Assembly: GCF_002869765.1 (NCBI RefSeq)
Contig: NZ_PNOR01000012.1
Location: forward strand, 1-64,000
Reading direction: 5' to 3'
Origin: Deinococcus planocerae
GTDB lineage: Bacteria > Deinococcota > Deinococci > Deinococcales > Deinococcaceae
Length of the DNA: 64,000 nt
The translations under genes were made by a program, and so were the position numbers. Shown piece by piece: positions 30,486 to 39,460 of the stretch; the first letter of the stretch is position 1; each line of letters starts with the position of its first letter. The notes under the pieces are model-generated. The model was not told the DNA's origin and did no database searches. It worked only from the letters and a program-made list of their open reading frames with translations.

Positions 30486-31178
30486 TCAGCGCGACTGTTC
30501 GAGCACGAAGATGTGGCGCCGCCCGGGCAGCGTCCCGGGCGTGATCTCCAGGCTCGGCCCACCCACCCGGGTGATCATGTCCCCCGGGTAGCGCGACAGG
30601 AACGTCTCGACGGGCTCGATCTGGAGCCAGCCGCGCGGGCTGTGGTAGTGCATGGGGATGACCACGCGGGGGTCTATCGCCTCGATGGCCGCGTCGAGGT
30701 CGCCCAGGGCGATGGTCGCGTGCGCGCCCGCCAGCGCGAGCAGGATGTCGACGTTGCCCCGCAGCGCGCCGAGGTGTTCGGGTGGAACCGGGTTGCCCGT
30801 GTCGCCGAGGTGCAAGACGCGCAGCCCGCCGAGGGTGAACAGGTACAGGGCGTTCGCGTCCGGGTGACGCCCGAACTCGCCCTGGAAGTCGAAGGTCAGG
30901 CTCTCCATCGCCGGGAAAGGCCGGATCTCGACCCCCTTCACGGTGGCGCCCTCCGGCGGCAGTTCGAGGGCGTCGACCACGGCGGGATCACCGCGGATAT
31001 GGCTCGGGTCGGAGTGGAACGTGTCGGTCGACGAACTCATGATCACGAGGTCGGCGGGCTCGTCGATGGGGGCGAAGCCTGAGCCCGGTTTGGGCCCCGG
31101 CGTGTAGGGGTCGGTCACGACGGCCAGCCCGTCCGCCTCTAACCGGAAGCTGGCGTGGGCGTAAAACGTGATCTTCAC
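30486..31178 (-). CDS. MBL-fold hydrolase-like protein with degenerate metal motif
   Basis: 230 aa, GTG start with AAGGAG. UlaG/UPF0173-type metallo-beta-lactamase fold: MKITFYAHASFRLE at the N-terminus (the usual GHA.F strand), VLHLGDTGN (conserved Asp) and VVIPMHYHSP (late His). The canonical HxHxDH motif, expected after VIMSS, is replaced by SSTDTFHSD, so the binuclear metal site looks incomplete. It may be non-catalytic or use altered metal binding. It is followed by a 142-base gap to the binding-protein gene; the upstream ABM gene is probably in the same transcript. Confidence 0.72.
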   Translation of the reverse strand: MKITFYAHASFRLEADGLAVVTDPYTPGPKPGSGFAPIDEPADLVIMSSSTDTFHSDPSHIRGDPAVVDALELPPEGATVKGVEIRPFPAMESLTFDFQGEFGRHPDANALYLFTLGGLRVLHLGDTGNPVPPEHLGALRGNVDILLALAGAHATIALGDLDAAIEAIDPRVVIPMHYHSPRGWLQIEPVETFLSRYPGDMITRVGGPSLEITPGTLPGRRHIFVLEQSR

Positions 31179-31243
31179 CGGCTGTCTCCTTCAGCGGTCG
31201 TCGCTCGGGCTGCGGGGGGCGTCCGCTCGGCGGGGAGGGCGCG

Positions 31244-31546
31244 TCAGGAATCCTGCGGCCCGTCCACCTTCTCGCCCAGGAACAGCTCCCAGACCTCGAC
31301 GATGCCCTCGGTCGCGGCGGAGAATCCGGTGAGGTGCGGGGCCTGCATGTGCCGCTCCCAGAGGGGACGGGTGGTCCAGTTCTCGTAGCACATGATCAAA
31401 CCGGGGTCCTCGACCGAGCGGTGCATGTCGTAATTGACGCAGCCCTCCTCGGCCAGCGTCGGCGCGATCAGGGCGCGGCACGCCCCGTAGAGCTGCTCCT
31501 CGGCCCCCTCTTTGGCTTTCAGCTTGGCGATCACCGTCAGTGGCAT
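31244..31546 (-). CDS. antibiotic biosynthesis monooxygenase (YgiN-like ABM domain)
   Basis: 100 aa with a GGAGGG box. ABM/dimeric alpha-beta barrel: LTVIAKLKAKEGAEEQL, GCVNYDMHRSVEDPGLIMCYENW and HMQAPHL. Such proteins are quinol monooxygenases or heme/quinone-related detoxifying enzymes. Same strand and close to the MBL-like gene. Confidence 0.85.
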   Translation of the reverse strand: MPLTVIAKLKAKEGAEEQLYGACRALIAPTLAEEGCVNYDMHRSVEDPGLIMCYENWTTRPLWERHMQAPHLTGFSAATEGIVEVWELFLGEKVDGPQDS

Positions 31547-32037
31547 GGTTCGTCTTCCCTCCTCTGTGGAGCTGTTCGGTGTGCGGCTGTGGACAGGGCC
31601 GCGTCCGGGCCGGACCTCGACCCCCTCCCCGAGACTATAGAAGGACGTTTCCGGCGAGTCGCCGAACGTGAAGAGGCAAGAAAGTCACGGACTGGCCGGG
31701 GCGGCTGGGGATGGAAGGCCCCCGCTCTCCTCGCCCTGGACCCACCCCTCCTCACTCTGACGAGGGGCTTATGCTGGGAGCACCGACCACCGAGCGCCTC
31801 TTCTTCCTTCCCGGAGATCGCCATGCCCGGAGCCGCTCCCGACCACAGCAGATGGCGCGTTGCCCCGCCTCCGTCGGCCTCTCTCGCCAGGAGCGGCCCC
31901 TGTCCAAATTCCCGGCCAGGAGGAGAGGCGGCTTCCCGGCGGCGAGGGGTGATGGGCGGGGGGGTCACGGTGCGAGGAGGAGCGGAAGACCGGCCAGGCC
32001 GACACGTGGGCTTCACCGGGCGCGGGCGGCCCGCCCC
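31547..32037. other. 491-base divergent intergenic region before the barstar gene
   Basis: A frame from ATG 31823 (CGGAG upstream) to TGA 32041 would encode 72 residues and overlaps the barstar ATG by four bases (ATGA), but its composition (Gly/Arg/Pro-rich) resembles no known family. There is no barnase-like ribonuclease in any frame. A TATAGT-like hexamer faces the ABM gene near 31637. Confidence 0.4.
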
Positions 32038-32487
32038 ATGAACCTCTCGGCGCTCACGGAGACCGGGCCGCGGTGCGTCCACTTCGCCTCGGTCGCGCAG
32101 GTCGCCGCCTTCCTCGAACACCCCCGCGACCTCGCCGTCTTCCACCTGCGCGGGGCGGAGTTGAGGTCGGAGGCGGAGCTCCTCGCCGGGTTGGCCCACG
32201 CGATGGCGTTCCCGCCTTGGTTCGCCTACAGCCTCGACGCGCTGGAGGGTTGCCTGCGTGACCTCGCCTGGCATCCGGCCTGCGGGTACCTGCTGATCGT
32301 CTGGGACGCGGAGACAGGGGCACCCGGCGTGCTGCGGCGCCTGCGGGAGGCATGGCAACGCTGCGCCCCCTTCTGGCACTCCCCCGACGGGTCGGACGTG
32401 TGGTCCCCGCCCCGTCCCACGCCCTTCCACCTCGTCCTCGTCGGCCAGGAGGAGCGGGTGTTCCCCCCCTCGGAAGGGGGGACGTAG
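32038..32487 (+). CDS. barstar family protein (putative ribonuclease inhibitor)
   Basis: 149 aa from the ATG at 32038. The barstar fold is recognised by VFHLRGAELRSEAELLAGLAHAMAFPPWFAYSLDALEGCLRDL, where the last part corresponds to the barnase-binding helix of barstar, followed by YLLIVWDAE. The family inhibits secreted or toxic ribonucleases. No ribonuclease gene is adjacent, so this is an orphan immunity-like protein, or its target is elsewhere or external. Confidence 0.75.
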   Translation: MNLSALTETGPRCVHFASVAQVAAFLEHPRDLAVFHLRGAELRSEAELLAGLAHAMAFPPWFAYSLDALEGCLRDLAWHPACGYLLIVWDAETGAPGVLRRLREAWQRCAPFWHSPDGSDVWSPPRPTPFHLVLVGQEERVFPPSEGGT

Positions 32488-32644
32488 CCTATGGCCGCCC
32501 CCACGGCGACCGCTGACCCCCACCCGGTCGTTCGCCGGGATTTGACGGACGGCAAGGTGCCACCCTAAGTTGCGAATCCACGAACCCGGGGAGGCCCCGC
32601 ACGGCTGGCCTCCGCGCCGCCCCGCCCACCCACGAGGAGCGTTC

Positions 32645-33748
32645 ATGCCCAAGTTCGGTCCACCGTCCAGTCAGGGTCCCGCGTCCGGTCTCATCATCCG
32701 CGAGCAGGCGCCGCCCAACCTGGAATTCCCCTTTCGGGACCTGGACTCCCGGATCACGCCGACGGGCAGCTTCTACGTCCGCAGCCACTTTCCCACCCCG
32801 GCCCTGACCGCCGCAACCTACGGCCTGACGGTGGGCGGGGAGGTCGCCCGGCCCCTGCGGCTGAGCCTCGACGACCTGCGGTCCTTGCCCGCGCGCACGG
32901 TCACGGCGACGATGGAGTGCGCGGGGAACGGGCGCGTCTTCCTGTCACCCAGGCGGCGCGGGGTGGCCTGGGAACTCGGGGCGGTGGGCACCGCCGAGTG
33001 GACCGGCGTGCCGCTCTCTCAGGTGCTGGAGCGGGCCGGGCTCCTGGAGACGGCGCGGGAGGTCGTGCTGGAGGGTGCCGACCGCGGACACCTGACCGAC
33101 CCCGTGGAGACCCCCGGCGAGATCACCTACGCCCGGAGCGTGCCGCTGGACAAGGCCCTCGGCGACGTGCTGCTGGCCTACGGGATGAACGGCGAGCCTC
33201 TCACGCCCGACCACGGCTTCCCGCTGCGCGCGGTCGTGCCGGGGTGGTACGGCATGGCGTCGGTCAAGTGGCTCACGTCGGTCACGGTCAGCGCGCGGGC
33301 CTTCCGGGGCTTTTTCCAGACGGTCGACTACGCCTACTGGGAGACGCGGGACGGCCTGCCGCCGCAGCTCACGCCCATCGGGCCCCTTCAGGTCAAGGCC
33401 GCCATCGCCCGCCCCGCCCCCCACGAGGAGGTGGCCTGCGGGGTGACCTACGAGGTCCGGGGCGCGGCCTGGGCGGGCGAGGCCGACGTGACGCGGGTGG
33501 AGGTCAGCGTGGACGGCGGGACCACCTGGGAGGACGCCGAGTTCCTCGACCCCCCCGTCCGCCACGTCTGGCGGCGCTGGCACCACCTGTGGCGGGTGCC
33601 CGAACGCGCCGCCCGGGTCACGCTCCTCGCCCGCGCCACCGATGCGGAGGGCCGCACCCAACCCGAGGCCCACGACCCGGCCAGGGGCGGCTACCTGATC
33701 ACCCACCCCCTGCCCGTCTGCGTGAACGTTCTGGAGCGCTCACCTTAG
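32645..33748 (+). CDS. sulfite oxidase-like molybdopterin enzyme
   Basis: 367 aa from the ATG at 32645 (GAGGAGC box). Oxidoreductase molybdopterin domain: MECAGNGR near residue 97-104 supplies the molybdenum-ligating Cys; ITYARSVPLDKAL and VPGWYGMASVKWL are conserved in the family. A C-terminal Mo-co dimerisation domain follows (about 255-360; VEVSVDGGTTWEDAEF). No signal peptide and no heme domain, so it is a soluble enzyme of the sulfite oxidase/YedY superfamily. The molybdate transporter genes at 39.5-42.1 kb could supply its metal. Confidence 0.9.
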   Translation: MPKFGPPSSQGPASGLIIREQAPPNLEFPFRDLDSRITPTGSFYVRSHFPTPALTAATYGLTVGGEVARPLRLSLDDLRSLPARTVTATMECAGNGRVFLSPRRRGVAWELGAVGTAEWTGVPLSQVLERAGLLETAREVVLEGADRGHLTDPVETPGEITYARSVPLDKALGDVLLAYGMNGEPLTPDHGFPLRAVVPGWYGMASVKWLTSVTVSARAFRGFFQTVDYAYWETRDGLPPQLTPIGPLQVKAAIARPAPHEEVACGVTYEVRGAAWAGEADVTRVEVSVDGGTTWEDAEFLDPPVRHVWRRWHHLWRVPERAARVTLLARATDAEGRTQPEAHDPARGGYLITHPLPVCVNVLERSP

Positions 33749-33849
33749 GCCAGGCCTCGGGCCGGCGGTCGGCGGAATCAGGTTGGACCCCCACACCGTG
33801 CGGAGAGGCATCTGCAACGACCGCGCTCCGAATCCTGGGCCCAGTCCCC

Positions 33850-33869
33850 TTGCTCGTCACGTGACGAGC
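33850..33869. promoter_or_regulatory. parS-like centromere site 2
   Basis: TGCTCGTCACGTGACGAGCA, a perfect 20-base palindrome. One of three copies packed within 1.2 kb beside the parB 3' end. Confidence 0.85.
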
Positions 33870-33963
33870 AGACGGTGGCAGGCGGCTGACCAGACGCATT
33901 TCCGCACCTTGAGCGGGGGTGAAGCGGAGTCGGGTCTCCTGACAGACCCTGGCACGCCGCCCG

Positions 33964-33983
33964 TGCTCGTCACGTGACGAGCA
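33964..33983. promoter_or_regulatory. parS-like centromere site 3
   Basis: Identical 20-base palindrome to site 2, 114 bases downstream of it. Confidence 0.85.
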
Positions 33984-34227
33984 GATTGGAAGAGACTGCG
34001 TGAAGGGTTCTTGCCGGGCTCGGAGCAGTTGACCTGGAAATGGAAAGAGGTGCCGCCCTGAGTATGATCGTGGGGTCTTCTGCCAGGCAGGGGGACGCTT
34101 CGCTGCGCCCTGCCTCGCAGCCCCGTGAGTCGGCATGGCAGGTCCTGGTGCCGTTTGCTCCAAGCGACGGCCCCGGGCGGACCACCCCCGGCGGTGAGCC
34201 CACCCCTTGTGCCTCACCTCCCGGCAC

Positions 34228-34240
34228 TACAGTGCGGCCA
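34228..34240 (+). promoter_or_regulatory. -10 element for a leaderless start
   Basis: TACAGT at 34228-34233 followed by exactly six bases and then the ATG at 34240, the TANNNT-to-start spacing known for leaderless genes in Deinococcus. There is no Shine-Dalgarno before the ATG. Confidence 0.5.
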
Positions 34241-34953
34241 TGATCGTCGCTTTCGTGAACCCCGAGGGTATCCTCACCGCGCCCATGCCGGGCGAGGAAC
34301 CGAGCACGGCCCAGGTCACCCTCGCCGCCCTGCTGTCGGGGGCCGAGCTGATCCCCGTGACGGGGCTGGACGAGGAGGGCCTGCTGGAGATTCCCGCAGC
34401 CTTCACCTCCTGGCAGGTGCTGCGGCACGGGGCCGTCGTGCTGGGTCCGGACGGCGCGGAGGACCCGGCGTGGCACAGTCTCAGCGCCGAGACGCTGGAG
34501 GAACACGAGGGCGCCCTGCGCCTGGCCCACCAGGCCGCCCAGCATATCGGGTGGCTGGGGCAGCTCGGCACGGAGGCGAGCCTCCACGAGCAGCAGGGCC
34601 GTCCCCTGATGGTGACCCTGGCCCACCCCCACCACCTCACCCACGCCCTCCGGGCGGCGGCGCGCGAGTGGCAGACTTGGCTGGACGAGGGACCCTTCCG
34701 GGGACGGCTGCGCCTGATCGAGGGCCCGACCACCCTCACCATGCTGCCCCGCGAGGTCAATCCCGAGAGCGCCGTCAACTACGTCCTGTCGCGGCTCGGA
34801 GAGGAGGTGACCCTCACGCTCGGGGTGAGCGCCGCTCCCGCAGACACGGCCTTCCTCGCCCTGTGCGACTACGCGCTGACGCCCGGAGGCGGGCCCGTGC
34901 TCGAGGCGGCCCAGGGCGTGCTGGGCCGCACGGCGCCAGATGAGGACGAGTAG
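34240..34953 (+). CDS. HAD-superfamily-like protein, probably non-catalytic
   Basis: 237 aa from the ATG at 34240. The layout (IVAFVNPEGIL at the start, a mid cap region, VTLTLGVSAAPADTAFLALCDYALTPGGGPVL at the end) resembles HAD phosphatases of the sucrose/mannosyl-phosphate phosphatase type. However, the nucleophile motif DxD is NPEG here and the C-terminal acidic motif is weakened, so phosphatase activity is doubtful. It lies between parS-like sites 3 and 4 and is convergent with parB. Function unknown. Confidence 0.5.
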   Translation: MIVAFVNPEGILTAPMPGEEPSTAQVTLAALLSGAELIPVTGLDEEGLLEIPAAFTSWQVLRHGAVVLGPDGAEDPAWHSLSAETLEEHEGALRLAHQAAQHIGWLGQLGTEASLHEQQGRPLMVTLAHPHHLTHALRAAAREWQTWLDEGPFRGRLRLIEGPTTLTMLPREVNPESAVNYVLSRLGEEVTLTLGVSAAPADTAFLALCDYALTPGGGPVLEAAQGVLGRTAPDEDE

Positions 34954-34961
34954 CTCGACTC

Positions 34962-34981
34962 TGCTCGTCACGTGACGAGCA
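34962..34981. promoter_or_regulatory. parS-like centromere site 4
   Basis: Perfect TGCTCGTCACGTGACGAGCA between the HAD-like gene and the convergent parB stop codon. Confidence 0.85.
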
Positions 34982-34988
34982 AGGGGCT

Positions 34989-35873
34989 TCAGCTCGGTTC
35001 GGGGGTGCCGTCGAGCAGCTCGCCGATCTGGCGCAGCAACCGCTCGACCTTGCGGCGCCGCGCCTCGTCGAGCCGGGAGAGCGTGCGGCGGTCGGCGAGG
35101 CGGCGGGCGATCTCCTGGGCCGGATCGGTCGCCCGGACGGGCCGCAGGCGGTCGCGCAACCCCTGCACGGTCTCTCCCCGGCGGGCGAGGTCAAGCAGTT
35201 CGGCCCGCCGCGCCCCGTCCATCACCCGCCCGACGACGAGGGCCTTGCGGTAGTCCAGCCCCTCCTGCACCGCGACCTGAACGTCGTCCGGCAGGTGGAG
35301 GACGGCGGCCCGGTTTTTCACGAAGCTGCGCCACGTCTCGCGCCCCAGGGCGCCGAAGAGCGCGTCGAGCCGGGCGACCGCCTCAGGGTTTTCCTCGGGG
35401 CGGCGGTCGAGCGCGAAGAGGCGGGCGGCGGCCTCGTCGGGCGCCACGCCCAGGGCCGAGGCGGCGACCGCGAGCCGGGCGCGCACTTCCTCCAGCGGGT
35501 TGAGGTTCTCGCGTTGCAGGTTCTCGACGGCGGCGGCGAGCCGAGCCTGATCGTCGCTGAGGTCGCGGACGAGCACCGGGACCTCGCGCAACTCGGCGAG
35601 CCCAGCCGCCCGCCAGCGCCGCTCCCCGGCCACGATCTCGTACCCCCCACCTCCCAGCGGACGGACGAGCAGCGGCTGAAGCACCCCCTGCTCCCGGATG
35701 CTGCGGGCGAGTTCCTCGAGGGTCTCGGGCGCGAAGTGCACGCGCGGCTGGAAGGCGCCCGGGCGCAGCGAGTCCAACGGCAGGGTCATGGAAGCGGGTT
35801 GGCCCAGCGCCTCGACCCCCTCCACCAGACCGCTCAGGCGGGCGCCGATGGCGGGCCGGGCCCGGCGGGTCAC
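34989..35873 (-). CDS. parB: ParB partition protein
   Basis: 294 aa from the GTG at 35873, which overlaps the parA TGA (GTGA). N-terminal CTP-binding ParB/Srx domain: [36 protein letters not shown] and GERRWRAA (83-90), then [14 protein letters not shown]. The central HTH region spans about 130-230, and a basic C-terminal dimerisation segment ends the protein. ParB would load on the palindromic sites found around it and act with ParA in segregating this replicon. Confidence 0.93.
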   Translation of the reverse strand: MTRRARPAIGARLSGLVEGVEALGQPASMTLPLDSLRPGAFQPRVHFAPETLEELARSIREQGVLQPLLVRPLGGGGYEIVAGERRWRAAGLAELREVPVLVRDLSDDQARLAAAVENLQRENLNPLEEVRARLAVAASALGVAPDEAAARLFALDRRPEENPEAVARLDALFGALGRETWRSFVKNRAAVLHLPDDVQVAVQEGLDYRKALVVGRVMDGARRAELLDLARRGETVQGLRDRLRPVRATDPAQEIARRLADRRTLSRLDEARRRKVERLLRQIGELLDGTPEPS

Positions 35874-36646
35874 GCCTCCACCCCGGGAATCTCCACGCCG
35901 AGGCGCGCGGCGCGGGCGATCTCCGCCGTCACCCGCAGCACGTCGCGGTGGACCGGCGAGCCGGGGGCATACACCCCGACGGGCTGACCGGCGCTCGCGC
36001 TGTCGTTCCACACCGCGCCGCGGTCGGGCACCGGGCTGGCGAGGGGCCGCAGGAGGTCTTGCAGGGCGTTCAAAGCCTCCCGGTCGTGCGAGCGCCGCGC
36101 GTCGTACAGGGTGGGCACGTACAACGCGACCGTGAGGTCCGGGCGCAGCTTGCGGTACGTCGCCATCGCCTCGCTCAGCCCGGCCAGGGCGTTCATGCCC
36201 TTTTGCCGGGTGGGCACCGGCACGATCAGGTGGTCGGCGGCGAGCGCTCCCAGGATCGAGAGCTGCCCCAAGCTGGGCGGGCTGTCGATCAGGGCCACGT
36301 CGTACCCCTCGGCGACCGCCTGGAGGGCCTGCCGCAGGTGCAGATGCGCCCCCACCACGCCCATCATCTGCCCCTCGGCCAGGGCCAGGGACACGTCGCT
36401 GGGGATCAGGTGGAGGCCGTGCGCGGAGATGGGGGAGGGGAGGGGCTCACCCCGCGTGGCCGTGTCGTAGACCGTCTGCTCGCGGGTCACGCCGCTCACG
36501 CCCAGCCAGTCGGTCAGGTTCGCCTGGGGATCGAGGTCGACGAGCAGCACCCGCCGCCCCGCCTGCGAGAGGGTGTACCCCACGTCGCGGGTGAGGCTCG
36601 ACTTCATGACCCCACCCGCGTGGTTGAAGAACGTCAGCGTGCGCAT
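35870..36646 (-). CDS. parA: ParA partition ATPase
   Basis: 258 aa from the ATG at 36646; the longer frame upstream crosses a parS-like site and is not coding. ParA/Soj-type P-loop: [10 protein letters not shown] at residues 8-17, where canonical family members have KGGVGKT. The signature lysine is Ala here and GK is MK, a notable departure. [17 protein letters not shown] (Walker A') and [13 protein letters not shown] (Walker B) are normal. First gene of parAB, divergent from rep; the iterons lie between them. Confidence 0.9.
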   Translation of the reverse strand: MRTLTFFNHAGGVMKSSLTRDVGYTLSQAGRRVLLVDLDPQANLTDWLGVSGVTREQTVYDTATRGEPLPSPISAHGLHLIPSDVSLALAEGQMMGVVGAHLHLRQALQAVAEGYDVALIDSPPSLGQLSILGALAADHLIVPVPTRQKGMNALAGLSEAMATYRKLRPDLTVALYVPTLYDARRSHDREALNALQDLLRPLASPVPDRGAVWNDSASAGQPVGVYAPGSPVHRDVLRVTAEIARAARLGVEIPGVEA

Positions 36647-36653
36647 TCCCCCC

Positions 36654-36696
36654 AGCCTACCCGATGCCCGCCCCGCCCGCTCGTCACGTGACGAGC
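36654..36696 (-). promoter_or_regulatory. parA promoter region with overlapping parS-like site 5
   Basis: GCTCGTCACGTGACGAGC (36679-36696, perfect 18 bases) lies directly upstream of parA. A TAGGCT hexamer (36659-36654) seven bases before the ATG can serve as the -10 for a leaderless mRNA. The site then overlaps the -35 position, suggesting that ParB represses parAB. Confidence 0.6.
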
Positions 36697-36737
36697 AGGA
36701 AAAAGGGCTCGCCCGGAACCTACCCTGACTCCTGGGA

Positions 36738-37278
<541 letters not shown>

Positions 37279-37324
37279 CACCCCCTGGAGGCCGTCTGGG
37301 ACGCGAGTCGACCTGCCGCCTGAT

Positions 37325-37378
37325 GTTGTTACAACATATCTTTTAAAAAGATCTTTTAAAAGATTTAAAAACAACAAC
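37325..37378. other. AT-rich DUE-like segment with 13-bp repeats
   Basis: Two copies of ATCTTTTAAAA start at 37338 and 37351, exactly 13 bases apart, and the second is part of the perfect palindrome ATCTTTTAAAAGAT (37351-37364). It directly follows the last iteron and precedes rep, the expected place for duplex unwinding. Confidence 0.7.
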
Positions 37379-37390
37379 AGGGGGACCCCG

Positions 37391-38800
37391 GTGGCCGAAA
37401 ACGGCATCAAGCGCTTCGACGAACTCAACATCGCCCGGCTGAGCCTGATCAGCGTCCAAGAACGCATCCCGCCCGGCTACCGGGACTGGAGCGTGGAACT
37501 TGAGGACGGCGAACGGCGTTACCGGGTGACCTGCCAGGCCATGCCCGAGTACGGGGTGCCGCACGGCATCGACACCGACATCACCGCCGCACTCGTGAAC
37601 CTGTACATCGACCAGGGGGCCCCGCCGGACGGTTGCGTGACCTGCACGCCCTACCAGCTTCTCCAGATGGCGGGCCTGGACCACAGCGGGCGGTACTACG
37701 CGGCGCTCGACGAGAGTCTGCGGCGCCTGACCACGACGAACTACTTCATCTCGGAGGGGTGGCGCGACCACCCGCGCAAACGTTGGACGAACGTGAACTT
37801 CCGGTACATCGACCGCCTGGAATTCACTTCGGGAGAGAGTGACCGTCTCGACGCCACCAGCATCCTCAAGATCACCCTGCCGCAGGAGATCGCGCGCAGC
37901 GTGCGCTCGGGGTACATCAAGCCGCTCGACCTGAGCTTCATGCAGACGCTGGGCCGCCCGCCCACGCGGGCCATCTACCGCCTGCTCGACGCCCAGCGCC
38001 GCGACCCCGAGCAGCCTGAGCGGGTGGCAATGACCTTCCAGGTCGGCCTGATGGAATGGGCCCAGGCCTGCAAGATCGTGACCGACCGTCCCAGCATGGC
38101 CCAGCGCACCCTCGACGCCGCCCACGAGGAACTCCTCGAAAAGGGCTTCCTGAAAAACGTCGAGTACGTCGGGCGCGGCAAAAAGAAATACCTGCATTAC
38201 ACCTTCGGGGAAGCCTTCATCCCGCCCAGCCCGGGGCTGATCGAGGACCTCGCGGACATCGGCATCACCCAGACCCGCGCCCTGCAACTCGTGCGCGAAC
38301 ACGGCGAGGATGCCGTCGAGGACACCCTCGCCCGCTACCAGGCCATCGTGGCGGACGGGTACAAACCCCGCAGCCGCCCCGCCTTCTTCAGCGATCTGCT
38401 CAGGAACCCGGAGAAGTACGCCCTCCCCGAAGGGCCCGTGCTGGCCTCAGAAGGGGCCCGGAAGGCGCAGCAGAGGCGAGACCGCACCCGGAGTGCCGGG
38501 CGAGCCTCGGAGGCCGCTTCCCGGGCCTCTCAGGAGAAAACTGGAGAAGAGGGGGAGGAGACCCTGCGGAGCCTGCCCCGGGAGGCGCAGGTCGAGGAGG
38601 TCATGCGCACGCTGACGTTCCTGCTGCGCAACGACCTGAAGCTCACCGAACTCGACACCCTGCGCCTCACGCTCGACGAGGGGTTGGAAGACCCGCTGGA
38701 GGTCAAGGCCCGGGTGCTGCGCGGGGTGAGCAGCGGGGAGCGGGCCGCGATGGTCCAGGACCTGCGGGTCCGCCTGGGCCTCGTGCTGGGGGGAGCGTGA
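37391..38800 (+). CDS. RepA-type replication initiator protein
   Basis: 469 aa from the GTG at 37391 (AGGGGG ahead); the frame reaches back to 37268 through the DUE, which is unlikely to be translated. N-terminal initiator domain resembling plasmid replication initiator protein A (PF10134-like): IKRFDELNIARLSLISVQERIP, YGVPHGIDTDITAALVNLYI, and WRDHPRKRWTNVNFRYIDRL. Winged-helix regions extend to about residue 300. The C-terminal third is charged and partly disordered (EGARKAQQRRDRTRSAGRAS), then helical. It should bind the iterons and open the adjacent AT-rich segment. Confidence 0.88.
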   Translation: MAENGIKRFDELNIARLSLISVQERIPPGYRDWSVELEDGERRYRVTCQAMPEYGVPHGIDTDITAALVNLYIDQGAPPDGCVTCTPYQLLQMAGLDHSGRYYAALDESLRRLTTTNYFISEGWRDHPRKRWTNVNFRYIDRLEFTSGESDRLDATSILKITLPQEIARSVRSGYIKPLDLSFMQTLGRPPTRAIYRLLDAQRRDPEQPERVAMTFQVGLMEWAQACKIVTDRPSMAQRTLDAAHEELLEKGFLKNVEYVGRGKKKYLHYTFGEAFIPPSPGLIEDLADIGITQTRALQLVREHGEDAVEDTLARYQAIVADGYKPRSRPAFFSDLLRNPEKYALPEGPVLASEGARKAQQRRDRTRSAGRASEAASRASQEKTGEEGEETLRSLPREAQVEEVMRTLTFLLRNDLKLTELDTLRLTLDEGLEDPLEVKARVLRGVSSGERAAMVQDLRVRLGLVLGGA

Positions 38801-38806
38801 CGGACC

Positions 38807-39439
38807 TCAGCGGGGGCGCTTGATCGTCTCGATCCCCGCCCCCGAGCGCAGGACCTCGCCGTACAGGCTCCAGAGGTCCTGCGCTGCTTTGGCGTCCCGG
38901 GTCAGGCGCGAGAAGCGCAGGTAGGCCGCCTGCCCCTCCGGCAGCGCGAAGGTGGGCGTGCCGAAGACCCCGAGGGCCGCCGCGTCCCGCAGCTCGGCGC
39001 CCAGCTCGTCGCGTAACGCCGCGTCGTCCGCGAGGTCACGGGCGAACTGCTCGGGATCCAGCCCGGCCTCCTCGGCGGCGCCCCGGATCGTCTCCTCGTC
39101 CAGCTCGGCCTTGCGTTCGTGGCGGGCGCGGAAGAGGGCGAGGGCGAACTTCCACGCCTCCTCCTCCCCCTGCCGGGCCGCCGCGTGGGCGGCGAGGAAG
39201 GCGCGCAGGCTGCCCCGCTGGAAGGGTTCGCCTTCCTCCGCGCCCTGCTCGTGCAGCCACCACGTCGGCGCCTTGCGGTCGGGGTTGTCGGGGTGGTTGC
39301 CCTGCACAAGCGAGAAGTGCCGCAGCCGGAAGGGGAGACCCTGCTCCCGCCGCAGCACGTCCGCCAGCTCCACCCCGCGCCAGGCGAAGGGGCACAGGAA
39401 GTCGAAGTACACGTCCGTCGCGGGGGTGGGACTCGTCAT
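38807..39439 (-). CDS. DsbA-family thioredoxin-fold oxidoreductase (FrnE-like)
   Basis: 210 aa, DSBA thioredoxin domain. Starts VYFDFLCPFAWRGVELAD: the active site is CPFA, so only the first cysteine of the CxxC pair is present, as in HCCA isomerase/GST-kappa-like members. GVFGTPTFALPEG supplies the conserved cis-Pro loop (TP). Without a second cysteine a classical disulfide exchange is unlikely; a glutathione-independent isomerase or reductase role is possible. No signal peptide. Convergent with rep, six bases apart. Confidence 0.82.
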   Translation of the reverse strand: MTSPTPATDVYFDFLCPFAWRGVELADVLRREQGLPFRLRHFSLVQGNHPDNPDRKAPTWWLHEQGAEEGEPFQRGSLRAFLAAHAAARQGEEEAWKFALALFRARHERKAELDEETIRGAAEEAGLDPEQFARDLADDAALRDELGAELRDAAALGVFGTPTFALPEGQAAYLRFSRLTRDAKAAQDLWSLYGEVLRSGAGIETIKRPR

Positions 39440-39460
39440 GCCGGGACGCTAGCACACCCC

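Larger units (their letters stand above)
33749..34239. other. 491-base intergenic region with two parS-like sites
   Basis: Holds palindromes at 33850-33869 and 33964-33983, 114 bases apart. A TATGAT hexamer at 34063-34068 and TACAGT at 34228-34233 are possible -10 elements for the following gene. No gene is recognised. Confidence 0.6.
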
